Of a DNA stretch of 64,000 nucleotides, positions 34,051 through 44,131 are shown piece by piece. This DNA comes from Candidatus Viadribacter manganicus (GTDB lineage: Bacteria; Pseudomonadota; Alphaproteobacteria; Caulobacterales; Aquidulcibacteraceae). The translations under genes were made by a program, and so were the position numbers. Position 1 is the first letter of the stretch. The number at the start of each line of letters is the position of its first letter. Below the pieces are notes generated by a model. It ran no database searches and was not told the DNA's origin. It saw only the letters and a program-made list of their open reading frames with translations. The stretch covers positions 1,558,980 through 1,622,979 of the forward strand of contig NZ_CP013244.1 of the NCBI RefSeq assembly GCF_001679665.1. Reading direction: 5' to 3'.

Positions 34051-34716
34051 CTAATTGCCCCGCTGCTTAGCGGCCTCCAGAGCCTGGCTCATGGCGGCAC
34101 CCATGTTGCCCAAATCCATCGCCTCAACCCCCGCCGGCAATGTGAACAACTCGGCGCTTTGCGGGCCGCGCTGAACGCTGGTGGTTTCCCACACAACCGC
34201 GCCATCATCTGTCGCCCGCAGGATGATGCCGTCCTCGGTCACGCACACCGTGTCGGTGCCGTCTTCCGGCGTGGTTTTGGTCCATTCCGCGCCGTTCTCC
34301 CCAGCCACCGAGCAATTGCCGGTGCGCGTGGAGTTTTGCGCGAGTTCGCCCTGCCAGTTTGCCGTCGGATCGGTAATGCCATCGCTCATGCCACTGGCGC
34401 GGATCGCCATCGTGCGTCCGCCCTGGGTGGTGATGATGTAGCTTTCGCCCGTCGTTCCGTTGGCAATGAAGGTCGAAGGCGAATCTTCGGAGCTGAATTC
34501 CATCCGGATGTTGCTGCCATCGCGGATCATCACGACCGGCATCGAGCCGTGTTGCGCGCTCGAGAGCGTCGCTTCAGCGCGATAGGCGGCATGACTTACA
34601 TCGGGGAACAAGCCACCGCCATTTGCGCCATTGCCGGCGCTATCACTAGCCGGAGCCGCAGGATTGCACGCCGCCAGCGCACACACAGAAACCACGGCCA
34701 AAATCGCGCGACGCAT
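34051..34716 (-). CDS. Hypothetical lipoprotein
   Basis: The 221-residue product starts with a lipoprotein signal (MRRAILAVVSVCALAAC). The mature part is beta-rich (HAAYRAEATLSSAQHGSMPVVMIRDGSNIRMEFSS), resembling DUF4412-like periplasmic proteins, with two cysteines (GNCSVAG, DTVCVTED) likely paired. The ATG at 34716 has GGAG upstream; the open frame 126 bp further upstream is not protein-like. Confidence 0.65.
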   Translation of the reverse strand: MRRAILAVVSVCALAACNPAAPASDSAGNGANGGGLFPDVSHAAYRAEATLSSAQHGSMPVVMIRDGSNIRMEFSSEDSPSTFIANGTTGESYIITTQGGRTMAIRASGMSDGITDPTANWQGELAQNSTRTGNCSVAGENGAEWTKTTPEDGTDTVCVTEDGIILRATDDGAVVWETTSVQRGPQSAELFTLPAGVEAMDLGNMGAAMSQALEAAKQRGN

Positions 34717-34920
34717 CTCGTTTCTCCTGAATCCAATGAGCGCCTTGGTAGCAGCAGCGCCGCGCCCCCGAAACCCCGCCCCGCCGTTCGTCGCAAAAGA
34801 ACGTCGCCTCGTCAGCGTGGCGCCAGCCGCACTTGCTACCACACGGCCTAAGCGGCCAAAATCGCCCCAACGCCATCGCGAGCGCCCAAGCGCCCGCGGC
34901 GCATCCTTTTTGGGGGTCCC

Positions 34921-37149
34921 ATGAAAAAGCAGCTTTTGGCCATTTGCCTTGCCGCGAGCGTTCCGATGCTAGCCGCGTGCGCCACGACCGGTGCAGATTC
35001 CGCCGCCACTTTCGGCAACGCCACCGCTTATCAACAGGCTCAAACCGACGTGCAACGCCTCACAGCCCAAGCCAACCAAGACCCGCTCCTGAAGCCTTGG
35101 ACCGGTCAATACGGCGGTGTGCCGCCGTGGGATCAAGCCCGCGCCGAACTGGTGCCGCCGGCGCTCGAACTCGGCATCCAGCTCCAAGAAGCTGAAGTGC
35201 AAGTGATCGCCAACAATCCAGAGCGCCCGACCTTCGACAACACCATCGGCGCGATGCAGAATTCCGGCCGTCACCTCGACCGCGCCACCACCATCTTCGG
35301 CGTCATGACCGACAACATCAGCAACGAAGCTATTCAAGGCGTCGAAGCTGAATGGTCACCGCGCCTCACCGCCGCCTACAACGCTATCACCTTCAACCGC
35401 GCGCTGTTCAACCGCATCCACGATCTCTACGAGCGCCGTGAATCGCTTGGCCTCAATGCGCACCAATTGCGTCTGCTTGAGCGCACCCACGATCAGTTCG
35501 TGCGCGCGGGCGCGGCCGCAACGCCGGAGCAGCAAGCACGCCTCGGCGCCATCAACGAAGAACTCTCCACCAAGTACGCGGATTTCGGTCGCCGCCTGCT
35601 CGCGGACGAAAACACCGCCATCTTCATCACCAACCGCCGCGATCTCGCCGGCTTACCGCCGAACATCGTCGAAGCGCTCGCCGCCGCCGCAACAGAGCGT
35701 GGTCACGCGGGCCAATGGGCGGTCGTCAACACGCGTTCGAGCGTCGATCCGTTCCTGACCTTCTCCTCGAACCGCCCGCTGCGTCAGCGCGTCTACACCG
35801 CCTTCAAAAATCGCGGTGACAACGGCGACGCCAACGACACCAACGCCGTCATCGCCGACATTCTGCGTCTCCGCGCCGAGCGTGCGCAGATCCTCGGCTT
35901 CCAGAACCACGCTTACCTGCGCATGGCCGACACGATGGCCGGCACGCCGGAGCGCGCTCAGGACCTGATGATGCGCGTGTGGCCGGCCGCCGTGGCTCGC
36001 GTCCACGAGGAAGTCGCCGACATGCAGGCAATCGCCAACCGTCAGCGCGCCAACATCACGATCGAACCGTGGGACTACAATTACTACGCCGAACAAGTCC
36101 GCCGCGATCGCTACAACCTCGATCAGAACGAGCTCCGCCCGTACTTCGAGCTCAACAACATGATCAACGCGTCTATGTACATGGCCAACCAACTCTATGG
36201 CCTGTCGTTCCGCGAGATCACCGGCACGGTGCCGGTGTTCGAGCCGAACGTGCGCGTGTGGGAAGTCACCGATCGTGACGGCTCGTTCCGCGGCCTCTTC
36301 TACGGCGACTATTTCGCACGCGCTGGCAAACGCTCAGGCGCCTGGATGAACACCTATCGTTCGCACGAAACGTTCAACGGCCCGACCATCACGACGCTCG
36401 CCTCGAACAACAACAACTTCGTGCGCGGCGGCGAAGGCCAACCGGTCCTCATCTCGCTGGACGACGCCGAGACGCTCTTCCACGAGTTCGGCCACGCCAT
36501 TCACTACCTCGTCTCCGAAGTGGACTATCCGGGTCTCGGCAACGTGCCGCGCGACTACGTCGAATATCCGAGTCAGGTGCACGAACATTGGGTGCTGTCG
36601 CGCCCGATCCTCGATCAATTCGCGCGCCACTATCAAACCAACCAGCCGATGCCGCAGGCGCTGGTCGATCGCGTCCACAACGCTTCGACCTTCAACCAAG
36701 GCTACGCCACGGTGGAGTATCTTTCCTCCGCGCTGGTTGACATGGCGCTCCACAACCGCGCAACGCCGGTGACGGATGTCGACGCGTTCGAGCGTGAAAC
36801 GCTCGCCTCGCTCAACATGCCGCGCGAAATGTCGATGCGTCACCGCCTGCCACAGTTCGGTCACTTGTTCTCGAGCGACGCCTACTCGGCCGGCTATTAT
36901 TCGTACCTCTGGTCCGAGACGATGGACGCCGACACCTGGGAAATGTTCGAAGCCACCGGCAACGTGTTCGATCCGACCGTCGCCGCGGGCATGCGCAACA
37001 TCATCCTCGCGCCCGGCAACATGACCGACCGCGCCGAGGCGTATCGTCAATTCCGCGGTCGCGATCCGGACGTGAACGCGCTGCTGCGCACGCGCGGCTT
37101 CCCAACCGACGCGCCGGCCACGACCGGCGGCTCGACCGGCAACGAATAA
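34921..37149 (+). CDS. M3-family zinc peptidase lipoprotein (Dcp-like)
   Basis: The 742-residue lipoprotein (signal MKKQLLAICLAASVPMLAAC) belongs to the M3 family, like peptidyl-dipeptidase Dcp or oligopeptidase A. The zinc site is HEFGHAIHYL near residue 521, and the downstream Glu lies in the helix around YVEYPSQVHEHW. The substrate-closing segment near FSSDAYSAGYYSYLWSE is typical. It should cut short peptides in the periplasm or at the outer membrane. A strong terminator follows. Confidence 0.92.
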   Translation: MKKQLLAICLAASVPMLAACATTGADSAATFGNATAYQQAQTDVQRLTAQANQDPLLKPWTGQYGGVPPWDQARAELVPPALELGIQLQEAEVQVIANNPERPTFDNTIGAMQNSGRHLDRATTIFGVMTDNISNEAIQGVEAEWSPRLTAAYNAITFNRALFNRIHDLYERRESLGLNAHQLRLLERTHDQFVRAGAAATPEQQARLGAINEELSTKYADFGRRLLADENTAIFITNRRDLAGLPPNIVEALAAAATERGHAGQWAVVNTRSSVDPFLTFSSNRPLRQRVYTAFKNRGDNGDANDTNAVIADILRLRAERAQILGFQNHAYLRMADTMAGTPERAQDLMMRVWPAAVARVHEEVADMQAIANRQRANITIEPWDYNYYAEQVRRDRYNLDQNELRPYFELNNMINASMYMANQLYGLSFREITGTVPVFEPNVRVWEVTDRDGSFRGLFYGDYFARAGKRSGAWMNTYRSHETFNGPTITTLASNNNNFVRGGEGQPVLISLDDAETLFHEFGHAIHYLVSEVDYPGLGNVPRDYVEYPSQVHEHWVLSRPILDQFARHYQTNQPMPQALVDRVHNASTFNQGYATVEYLSSALVDMALHNRATPVTDVDAFERETLASLNMPREMSMRHRLPQFGHLFSSDAYSAGYYSYLWSETMDADTWEMFEATGNVFDPTVAAGMRNIILAPGNMTDRAEAYRQFRGRDPDVNALLRTRGFPTDAPATTGGSTGNE

Positions 37150-37170
37150 GCCGAGCGCTAGACACAACGA

Positions 37171-37203
37171 AGGGCGCGGACTGCAACGTCCGCGCCCTTT
37201 TTG
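37171..37203 (+). terminator. Rho-independent terminator
   Basis: AGGGCGCGGAC, loop TGCAAC, GTCCGCGCCCT, then TTTTTG: an 11-bp GC-rich stem followed by a T-run, 21 bp after the M3 peptidase stop. Confidence 0.9.
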
Positions 37204-37306
37204 TTTGCCGCCCGCCTCCAAAAACTCAGGCCGCGCGCCGGCGCTCAAGAGGGATTCAGCCGCCATTCAGCCGCCCGGCGCGAGTGTCGGGACGGGAGCA
37301 CTGACA

Positions 37307-37798
37307 ATGATGCGCAAATTCATCGCCACGGTCGCGACAATAGCGTTCGCGATGGCCACCTTCACCGCCACGCCCGCCAGCGCCCAGCATTGGCGCGACC
37401 GCGACCGCGGCGACTATGCCGGCTGCCGCAATGACAACAACTACGGCTGCGAACGCGACCGAGACCGCCGTGAAGCCCGGAACGGCTATCGCCGCGAATA
37501 CGGCTACGACCGCGGCTATTACAACCGCCCCGAATGCTACGACCGCCAGGGCCGCAACCATTGCTATGACCGCCACGACGACAACGACGACGCCGTCGCC
37601 GCCGGCGTCATCGGCCTCGTGCTCGGCGCGGTGATCGCGTCAGCCGTCACCAACAGCAACAACAACCGCCAGGACGACAGCTATTATCGCGGCAGCGATG
37701 GCTACGATGACGGCTATTCCGAACCGCAATGCACGCAGCAAGTGCGCCGCTGGGACCGCACCCAAGATCGCTACGTGCTGGTCGAAGTCCCCTGCTGA
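37307..37798 (+). CDS. Secreted Asp/Arg/Tyr-rich protein with a glycine zipper
   Basis: The 163-residue product has a signal peptide (FIATVATIAFAMATFTATPASAQ). A low-complexity region of D, R, Y and N follows (DRDRRE, GYRREYGYDRGYY), then a hydrophobic glycine-zipper-like helix (VAAGVIGLVLGAVIASAV) and a C-terminal region with two Cys. Such proteins often sit in the outer membrane or envelope. Family not recognised. GGAG precedes the ATG at 37307. Confidence 0.65.
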   Translation: MMRKFIATVATIAFAMATFTATPASAQHWRDRDRGDYAGCRNDNNYGCERDRDRREARNGYRREYGYDRGYYNRPECYDRQGRNHCYDRHDDNDDAVAAGVIGLVLGAVIASAVTNSNNNRQDDSYYRGSDGYDDGYSEPQCTQQVRRWDRTQDRYVLVEVPC

Positions 37799-37910
37799 AC
37801 TCATCCACGCAAAGTGAAGGCGTGCCTTGTGGACCACAGGGCGCGCTTTCGCGCATCGGTGTGCAGCTCTCTCCATAATTTGTTCCGCGTCATGCCTTAC
37901 ACTGTGCGGC

Positions 37911-38333
37911 ATGCGGTACGTATGTGACGCGCCGAACGGCGCGACCTGGTTCAGATTTGAAACCGAAGCCGAGGCGGAAGCCGAAGCGGCGCTGATGCGC
38001 CATGTCGTCGATAAATACTTCCGCCGCTATGAGGGCGCAGCGCGTGAAACCTACCGGGCGCCCCAAACCGCCGCCTCATTCGAGCAAGCGATCGGCCTCA
38101 AGGACCATATCGCCAAGGCCATGCCACTGTTTTTGACATTGCGCGCCGCCGATGGCGAAGGCTTAGCGACGGCTATGCTGCCGCCGGGCGGACGCAACCA
38201 AGCCAACTTCCGCATCGTGATCGTGGGGCCGGCCAACGCCGACCCCTACGAAAACCACGAGGCGGCGATCGAAGCCCTCGCACAGCATTTCAATATCGAA
38301 CTGCCGCGCGAGGAATGCTTCCCTTACGCCTGA
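37911..38333 (+). CDS. Hypothetical cytoplasmic protein
   Basis: The 140-residue acidic product starts MRYVCDAPNGATWFRFETEAEAEAEA and has no signal peptide. It ends in a compact alpha-beta region (NFRIVIVGPANADPYENHEAAIEALAQHFNIEL). I do not recognise the family. No Shine-Dalgarno sequence precedes the ATG, although a TACACT hexamer lies seven bases upstream, which would fit a leaderless mRNA. Confidence 0.55.
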   Translation: MRYVCDAPNGATWFRFETEAEAEAEAALMRHVVDKYFRRYEGAARETYRAPQTAASFEQAIGLKDHIAKAMPLFLTLRAADGEGLATAMLPPGGRNQANFRIVIVGPANADPYENHEAAIEALAQHFNIELPREECFPYA

Positions 38334-38342
38334 GGCTAGCGC

Positions 38343-38957
38343 TTACGGCTTGCCCGGCGTTGCGCCACCGGTCGTCGCGCCGCCCGTTTGCTGTTGCGGG
38401 ACCTGCGGCGGCGCAGCATTGGCGCCGTTGCTGACGATGCGCACACCTGCATAGCAAGGCGAAGTCGTGCACGCCTGCATCAGCAAGCGAACCATGTACT
38501 GGCCGTTCGCAGTCGGCGTGTACGGGAAGATCGGATAGTCGTCCGGCAGCATGTCATTGGCGACGACGCCGCCGGTTTCCATGCTGATCAGCTCCAGATC
38601 GACATTGCTGCAATCGCCGTCGCACGAACCGATGAAGCCATACTCGGTGCCGGCCGTCAGATCGACGATGAAGCGGTGATCATGACCCGGCTGCATCGGC
38701 ACGATCGTGTCGCTGCCGACTTGCGTGTAATTGCCGGCATTGGCGCCCTGCAGCTGACCCAGCTGCGTGCCGATCTGCGCGATCAGCTGCTGGCGCACTT
38801 CGTCGGTGACCTGCGCCTGTTGCGTCGGTGAACCCGGCGATTGCGTGGAAGGCGGCGTAGCGCCGGCCTGTACCCGCGGCAGCGGCGGCCCATCTGCGCC
38901 CGCGCCGCACGCGGCAAGCATGCAAGCCGCTGCAGCGGCGATCAGAAACTGACGCAT
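38343..38957 (-). CDS. Hypothetical lipoprotein
   Basis: The 204-residue product has a lipoprotein signal (FLIAAAAACMLAAC), a Pro-, Gln- and Ser-rich linker, and a folded domain (HDHRFIVDLTAGTEYGFIGSCDGDCSNVDLELISME) with paired cysteines resembling a small beta-sandwich that binds a ligand or the cell surface. A Gly/Thr/Gln-rich tail ends the protein. Family not recognised. It converges with the preceding gene. Confidence 0.65.
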   Translation of the reverse strand: MRQFLIAAAAACMLAACGAGADGPPLPRVQAGATPPSTQSPGSPTQQAQVTDEVRQQLIAQIGTQLGQLQGANAGNYTQVGSDTIVPMQPGHDHRFIVDLTAGTEYGFIGSCDGDCSNVDLELISMETGGVVANDMLPDDYPIFPYTPTANGQYMVRLLMQACTTSPCYAGVRIVSNGANAAPPQVPQQQTGGATTGGATPGKP

Positions 38958-39176
38958 GGAAATTCCCTCCTCCGTTCGCGAAACCGCCTAACCCCGGCGG
39001 ACGTCACTGTCCACGTCTGCCCCACCCGCAAACGGGGGGCTGTGCCCCCAGTCACGAGTCAGATGACGCCCGAGCCAGATCAGGCCGATTACCGCGCCTT
39101 CCAAGCACAACGCCACGCACCCAACGTCACATCAGCGTCACCGGCATCACCTACCCACCGCGCGGGAGACGCCGCC

Positions 39177-39350
39177 ATGTCCGCATCCGCCAATCACGTC
39201 CTCACGCTCGCCGAGCAACTGCGCGAAACCTTCGCCGCCCAAACCGTCGATCGCAACGCCGTGAACCTCCTCGTCCATGACGCCCTCCTGAAAGCCCTCG
39301 ACATCAAGCCAGTCGACATGCGCGCCGAGAGCACGAAGAAGGTAACGTAA
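39177..39350 (+). CDS. Small hypothetical protein, 57 residues
   Basis: MSASANHVLTLAEQLRETFA.. is helical and acidic at first, then basic at the end (ESTKKVT). The ATG at 39177 has GGGAG nine bases upstream. A longer open frame upstream is not protein-like. Family not recognised. Confidence 0.5.
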   Translation: MSASANHVLTLAEQLRETFAAQTVDRNAVNLLVHDALLKALDIKPVDMRAESTKKVT

Positions 39351-39629
39351 CAAAGGTCCTGCCTTCTCGTCCGCAAGGGGAGCCCCTGGATCGGCGCTAG
39401 ACTTTCGACTGATCGACGGCGCTCCCCAGTTCATGGTCGTGGATGCGGAGAAGAGCGCGACTTCTAAAAGCCCACTCGTCGGAACGATGCTCAAACGATC
39501 CGACGTGATCGGAACTCCTATCGCGGCGCAGGTCTTCGCCGTGATCGACGCCGTCTAGATGTCCAATAGCGGCAGCGAGGTGCGGAGTTGGAGCGAACGC
39601 TAAGGTCCGTTCAGGGCCAAAAGCCACGA
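39351..39629. other. No confident gene; possible gene fragment
   Basis: A plus-strand frame ending at about 39558 encodes LIDGAPQFMVVDAEKSATSK.. and VIGTPIAAQVFAVIDAV, which looks protein-like, but it has no start codon with a ribosome binding site. It may be a remnant of a degraded gene. No RNA gene is seen. Confidence 0.4.
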
Positions 39630-41435
39630 CTAATCGCTATCCATCTTCAGCGCGGCGATGAACGCTTCCTGAGGAATATCGACCTTGCCGAACTGGCGCA
39701 TCTTTTTCTTACCGGCCTTCTGCTTATCCAGCAGCTTGCGCTTACGGCTGGCGTCACCGCCGTAGCACTTCGCAGTCACGTCTTTGCGCAGCGCTGAGAG
39801 CGTTTCGCGAGCGATGATGCGGCCGCCGATGGCAGCTTGGATCGGGATCTTGAACATGTGCTGCGGGATCAGCTCTTTGAGCTTTTCCACCATCGAGCGG
39901 CCGCGGCTTTCGGCGCGGCCCGCGTGCACGAGCATCGAGAGCGCATCGACCGGATCGTCGTTCACCAGGATCGACATCTTCACCAGATCGCCGACGCGGT
40001 GATCGATGATGGCGTAGTCGAAGCTGGCATAGCCCTTCGAGACGCTCTTCAAGCGATCGTAGAAATCGAACACGACTTCGTTGAGCGGTAGCTCATAAAC
40101 CAGCATCGCGCGCGAGCCGACATAGTTCAGCTCTTTCTGAATGCCACGCCGATCCTGGCAGAGCTTGATGATGGAGCCCAGATATTCATCCGGCGTCAGC
40201 AGCGTGGCTTTGATCCACGGCTCTTCGATCTCTTTGATGTAAACGACGTCCGGCAGATCGGCCGGATTGTGCAGCTCCTTGATCTCGCCGTCGTTCATGT
40301 GGACTTTGTAGACGACGCTCGGCGCCGTCGCGATGAGATCGAGATCGAACTCGCGGCTGAGGCGCTCCTGGATAATTTCCAAGTGCAAAAGCCCAAGAAA
40401 GCCGCAGCGGAAGCCGAAGCCGAGCGCGGCTGAGGTTTCCATTTCATAGGAGAAGCTCGCGTCGTTGAGGCGGAGCTTCGACATGGCGGCGCGCAGATCT
40501 TCAAAGTCCGCCGCGTCGGTCGGGAAGAGGCCGCAGAATACGACAGGCTGCGCCGGCTTAAAGCCTGGCAGCGCTTCTTTCGTCTCGCGGCGATAATCCG
40601 TGATCGTGTCGCCGACGCGCGCGTCCGCGACTTCCTTGATCGAGCCGGTGAGGATGCCGATCTCGCCGGGGCCAAGCTCTGCGACGTCTTCGCGCTTCGG
40701 GCGCAGCACGCCGAGCGTATCGACGTTATAGTCGGCGCCGGTCTGCATGAGCTTCACGCGCATCCCCTTTTTCACGACGCCATCGATGACGCGGAAGAGC
40801 ACGACGACGCCGAGATAGGCATCGTACCAAGCGTCAACCAGCATCGCCTTTAGCGGCGCATCGCGGTCGCCGGTTTTCGGTGGCGGCAGGCGCGTCACGA
40901 TCGCTTCAAGCAGATCCGTGATGCCCTCGCCGGTTTTCCCGGAGGCGAGCACCGCCTGGCTGGCGTCGAGGCCGATCACGTCCTCGATCTGTTGCTTCAC
41001 GCGATCAGGCTCGGCCGCGGGCAGATCGATCTTGTTGATCACCGGCACGATCTCGAGATCGAGATCAAGCGCCTGATAAACGTTCGCCAGGGTCTGCGCT
41101 TCGACGCCCTGGCTCGCATCCACGATCAGCAGCGCGCCTTCGCAGGCCGCCAGCGAGCGCGAAACCTCGTAGGCGAAGTCCACGTGCCCAGGCGTGTCCA
41201 TCAGATTGAGAACGTAGCTCTCGCCGTCTTTCGCTTTGTAGTCCAAGCGAACGGTCTGGGCCTTGATCGTGATGCCGCGTTCTTTTTCGATATCCATCGA
41301 ATCAAGAACCTGCTCAGTCATCTCCCGCGCCGACAACGCCCCCGTCTCTTGGATAAGACGATCGGACAAAGTGCTCTTGCCGTGGTCAATGTGTGCCACG
41401 ATTGAAAAGTTTCGAATGCGGTCGCGCGGTGTCAT
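39630..41435 (-). CDS. lepA: Elongation factor 4 (back-translocating GTPase LepA)
   Basis: The 601-residue GTPase has G1 [10 protein letters not shown]3 DTPGHVDF, G4 NKIDLP, EF-G-like domains and the LepA-specific C-terminus ([29 protein letters not shown]). It acts on stalled ribosomes. Length is normal and the gene stands alone. Confidence 0.98.
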   Translation of the reverse strand: MTPRDRIRNFSIVAHIDHGKSTLSDRLIQETGALSAREMTEQVLDSMDIEKERGITIKAQTVRLDYKAKDGESYVLNLMDTPGHVDFAYEVSRSLAACEGALLIVDASQGVEAQTLANVYQALDLDLEIVPVINKIDLPAAEPDRVKQQIEDVIGLDASQAVLASGKTGEGITDLLEAIVTRLPPPKTGDRDAPLKAMLVDAWYDAYLGVVVLFRVIDGVVKKGMRVKLMQTGADYNVDTLGVLRPKREDVAELGPGEIGILTGSIKEVADARVGDTITDYRRETKEALPGFKPAQPVVFCGLFPTDAADFEDLRAAMSKLRLNDASFSYEMETSAALGFGFRCGFLGLLHLEIIQERLSREFDLDLIATAPSVVYKVHMNDGEIKELHNPADLPDVVYIKEIEEPWIKATLLTPDEYLGSIIKLCQDRRGIQKELNYVGSRAMLVYELPLNEVVFDFYDRLKSVSKGYASFDYAIIDHRVGDLVKMSILVNDDPVDALSMLVHAGRAESRGRSMVEKLKELIPQHMFKIPIQAAIGGRIIARETLSALRKDVTAKCYGGDASRKRKLLDKQKAGKKKMRQFGKVDIPQEAFIAALKMDSD

Positions 41436-41488
41436 TTAAGAGCGTGACGTATAGGCGTCCGGCCGAAACGCCAAGGCTCTGGGCTGCG

Positions 41489-42049
41489 TCAGTTCGGCAT
41501 TAGGGCGAAAAATACGGCGTAGAATAAGAGCCATGCGCCGATGAGGACCCAGAGAAGCTGACGCTCGCTCAGCCAGCGCCCGAGGATGCGCCCGATCAGA
41601 GAAACGCCGATCGAGACGATCAAGAAGCGCGGCAAGCGCGCGGCGACGCTGGCCAACGCGAACGCCGGAAGCGGCGCGCCAGCTGCTGGCGCGAGGATGG
41701 CGAACACCTTGAACGGCGTTGAGCTAAGTGGTCCGAGCACGGTTGCGAGGAACCAATTTTCAGCCATCGTCACGTGCGCGCGTTGCTCCATCGCTTCGCT
41801 GATCGATGGCACCGCAAGCACCGCCTCACGCGCCGCGGCGGCATCGCTCGTACTCCAAAGGTACATGATGACGCCGCCGGCGGCCGCACCGACAGCGGCG
41901 ATGACCGACGCGCGCACCGCCGCCTTCACGCCGCGCTTGAGGGCGACATAGCTCAGCAACACGTCCGGGACGAAGAAGAACAACGTCGCCTCCGCCACGC
42001 CCCAAATGAAGGCGGCGACGTCGAGCACGTGTCTGCGGAAAGCGTCCAT
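41489..42049 (-). CDS. Multi-pass inner-membrane protein (YqaA-like)
   Basis: The 186-residue product has about four membrane helices (AAFIWGVAEATLFFFVPDVLLSYVAL, ASVIAAVGAAAGGVIMYLW, FKVFAILAPAAGAPLPAFALA, LLWVLIGAWLLFYAVFFAL). The layout resembles YqaA/SNARE-associated membrane proteins of unknown function. The start at 42049 was chosen because upstream residues are not hydrophobic in a useful way. Confidence 0.65.
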   Translation of the reverse strand: MDAFRRHVLDVAAFIWGVAEATLFFFVPDVLLSYVALKRGVKAAVRASVIAAVGAAAGGVIMYLWSTSDAAAAREAVLAVPSISEAMEQRAHVTMAENWFLATVLGPLSSTPFKVFAILAPAAGAPLPAFALASVAARLPRFLIVSIGVSLIGRILGRWLSERQLLWVLIGAWLLFYAVFFALMPN

Positions 42050-42183
42050 CACATCATTCTGGCAGGTCAGGGCACATGTCGAAATGGCCACGGCCTTACC
42101 CAGAACGAGGGAGACGCCTCGGACGTGTTGACGCCCCAACCGGGCTCCCTTAAACCCCGCCGTCTTCTACCGAACTAGACTGT

Positions 42184-42270
42184 GCCCGGATGGCGGAATT
42201 GGTAGACGCACCAGCTTCAGGTGCTGGCGCTCGCAAGGGCGTGGAGGTTCGAGTCCTCTTCCGGGCACCA
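42184..42270 (+). tRNA. tRNA-Leu(CAG)
   Basis: The sequence starts GCCCGGATGGCGGAATTGGT, has anticodon loop CTTCAGGTG (anticodon CAG), a class II variable arm (TGGCGCTCGCAAGGGCGT), a T loop GGTTCGAGTCC and ends TCCGGGCA-CCA with encoded CCA. The acceptor stem pairs over seven positions. Confidence 0.95.
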
Positions 42271-42341
42271 TTACCCTCTTGAAATAGCGAGTTGGTCGCC
42301 GCGGCCTTTGGCGCGCGCGGACCGTGTGCTAGCCCGGCCTC

Positions 42342-44120
42342 ATGAAAAACCTGAGCTTTGCCCTGGCCTTGGGCCTAATGGCGTGCGCCACCGCCCCAGC
42401 CGCTGAACATCACGGCCCACCTTCGACCGCCGGTATCGCGCCCAGCTGGGACGCCGCACGCGCCGACGCGGTCCTCCAGCGCACGCAACGCCTCCACCTT
42501 GCGCCGGATCTTTCGGGGCTCAGCGAGGGCGAACGCACCGCGGTCGGCGAGTTGCTGCAAGCCGGCGAGCGCATCCATCAGCTCTATATGGTCCAGCGGC
42601 ATCCGCAGGCGCTGAACGCGGCCGCGTATCTGGCGCAGCACCCGGAGCTAACGCGCGAGAACGATCTCTTCCGCATGAACTCCGGACCGATTGCTTCGAC
42701 GTTGGACAACACGCGCGAGGCATTCCTCACCGTTTCGCCCGAGAGCCCTGCGCGAAACATGTATCCACCCGGCACGACGCGCGACGCGATGGATGCATTC
42801 CTGACAGCACATCCCGAACGGCGCGCCACGCTCCTCGGGGACCGCACCGTCATCGTTGAAGCAACACCGGAGAACCGCGCACACGCGCTCATGGTCCTCG
42901 ATCATCATAGCGTCCTCGATACACTCCATCCCGGCCTACGCGCTCGCCTGCAAACCGAGGAAACCTATCTGGCGCTGCCCTATTCAGTGGCGTACGCGCA
43001 CGACATTCTCTTCATCAACGAGCGGCTCAACGCCGCCGCCGACGCGGTGCAAGGCGGCGATCCGGCTTTTGCGCGCTATTTGCGCTTGCGCGCACGCGAT
43101 TTGCTCGCTGACGACTACGAAGGTAGCGACGCCGCTTGGGTCACGGGAAGCTTCACCGGCAATCTAAACGCCCAAATCGGCTCGTACGAAACCTATGACG
43201 ATGCGCTCTACGGCGTGAAAACGTTTTTCTCGCTGTCACTTCTCGTTCGCGACCGCGCGCGAAGCGATGAATTGCAAGCCGGCCTCGCGGATATCCAACG
43301 CGTTGAAGACGCGCTGCCTTACAACAACCACCGGCAAGTACGCACCCATATTCCCGTCGGCGTTTACAACATCATCGCGGACTTCGGCCAGGCGCGCGGC
43401 ACGAACACCGCAACGATCCTTCCGAACGAAGCCTATCTCGCGCGCCAGTATGGCCGCACCATTCTGATGCGCGGCAATATCCTGCTAGACGACAGCATCT
43501 TCGCTGAGAACCAGCGCGCTTTCGGCGCGGCGGTTATTGCCAGCCAAGCCAATGATCTGACCGCCGAGGGCGGTTTCTACCGAACGCTTTGGCATGAGAT
43601 CGGTCACTATCTTGGCGTCGATCAAACCTCAGACGGCCGCGGCCTCGATGAATCGCTCGAAGACACGGCAGACTTGCTTGAAGAGATGAAAGCCGATCTG
43701 GTGTCGCTCACCTCGGCGCGGATTCTGCAACAACGCGGCTTGCTGACCGAAGCACAATTGCGCGGCATATATGCCTCCGGCATTCGCCGCGTCCTTCAGA
43801 AGAACCGCCCGCGGCGTGAGCAAGCCTACCAGACCATGCAGCTCATCCAATGGAATTGGTTCATGGATCGCGGTGCGTTGCACTTCGAAAATGGGCGCCT
43901 GCGCATAGATTACCGCCGCTACCCCGAAGCCGTGACGAGCCTGCTTCGAGAAGTACTGGCGATCCAACGCGCCGGTGACCGCAACGCCGCCAACGCCTTC
44001 GTGGAACGCTGGACGACATGGCGGCCCGAACTCCATGAAGTGATCGCGCAACGCATGCGCGAAAGCGAACGCACACGGTTTACCATTGTGTCGTATGAAG
44101 CATTGGACGGCGCGCACTGA
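42342..44120 (+). CDS. M49-like zinc peptidase (DPP III family), lipoprotein
   Basis: The 592-residue protein has a lipoprotein-like signal (MKNLSFALALGLMAC). It resembles dipeptidyl-peptidase III: the zinc motif is WHEIGHYLG (HExxH rather than the usual HExxxGH), with the second metal motif EEMKADLVSL about 50 residues later. Pentapeptide variants are known in some bacterial M49 enzymes. It should remove dipeptides from oligopeptides in the periplasm. A TonB receptor gene follows after 11 bp, which suggests joint uptake and use of peptides. Confidence 0.85.
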   Translation: MKNLSFALALGLMACATAPAAEHHGPPSTAGIAPSWDAARADAVLQRTQRLHLAPDLSGLSEGERTAVGELLQAGERIHQLYMVQRHPQALNAAAYLAQHPELTRENDLFRMNSGPIASTLDNTREAFLTVSPESPARNMYPPGTTRDAMDAFLTAHPERRATLLGDRTVIVEATPENRAHALMVLDHHSVLDTLHPGLRARLQTEETYLALPYSVAYAHDILFINERLNAAADAVQGGDPAFARYLRLRARDLLADDYEGSDAAWVTGSFTGNLNAQIGSYETYDDALYGVKTFFSLSLLVRDRARSDELQAGLADIQRVEDALPYNNHRQVRTHIPVGVYNIIADFGQARGTNTATILPNEAYLARQYGRTILMRGNILLDDSIFAENQRAFGAAVIASQANDLTAEGGFYRTLWHEIGHYLGVDQTSDGRGLDESLEDTADLLEEMKADLVSLTSARILQQRGLLTEAQLRGIYASGIRRVLQKNRPRREQAYQTMQLIQWNWFMDRGALHFENGRLRIDYRRYPEAVTSLLREVLAIQRAGDRNAANAFVERWTTWRPELHEVIAQRMRESERTRFTIVSYEALDGAH

Positions 44121-44131
44121 CGGGGGCGGAA

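Noticed and set aside
36334..37266. 310-residue minus-strand open frame
   Set aside because: It is antisense to the M3 peptidase, has no start signals and its sequence is typical of GC-rich shadow frames.
39433..39558. Possible 41-residue gene starting MVVDAEKS
   Set aside because: No ribosome binding site, and the protein-like sequence runs upstream of the ATG, so it is more likely a fragment.
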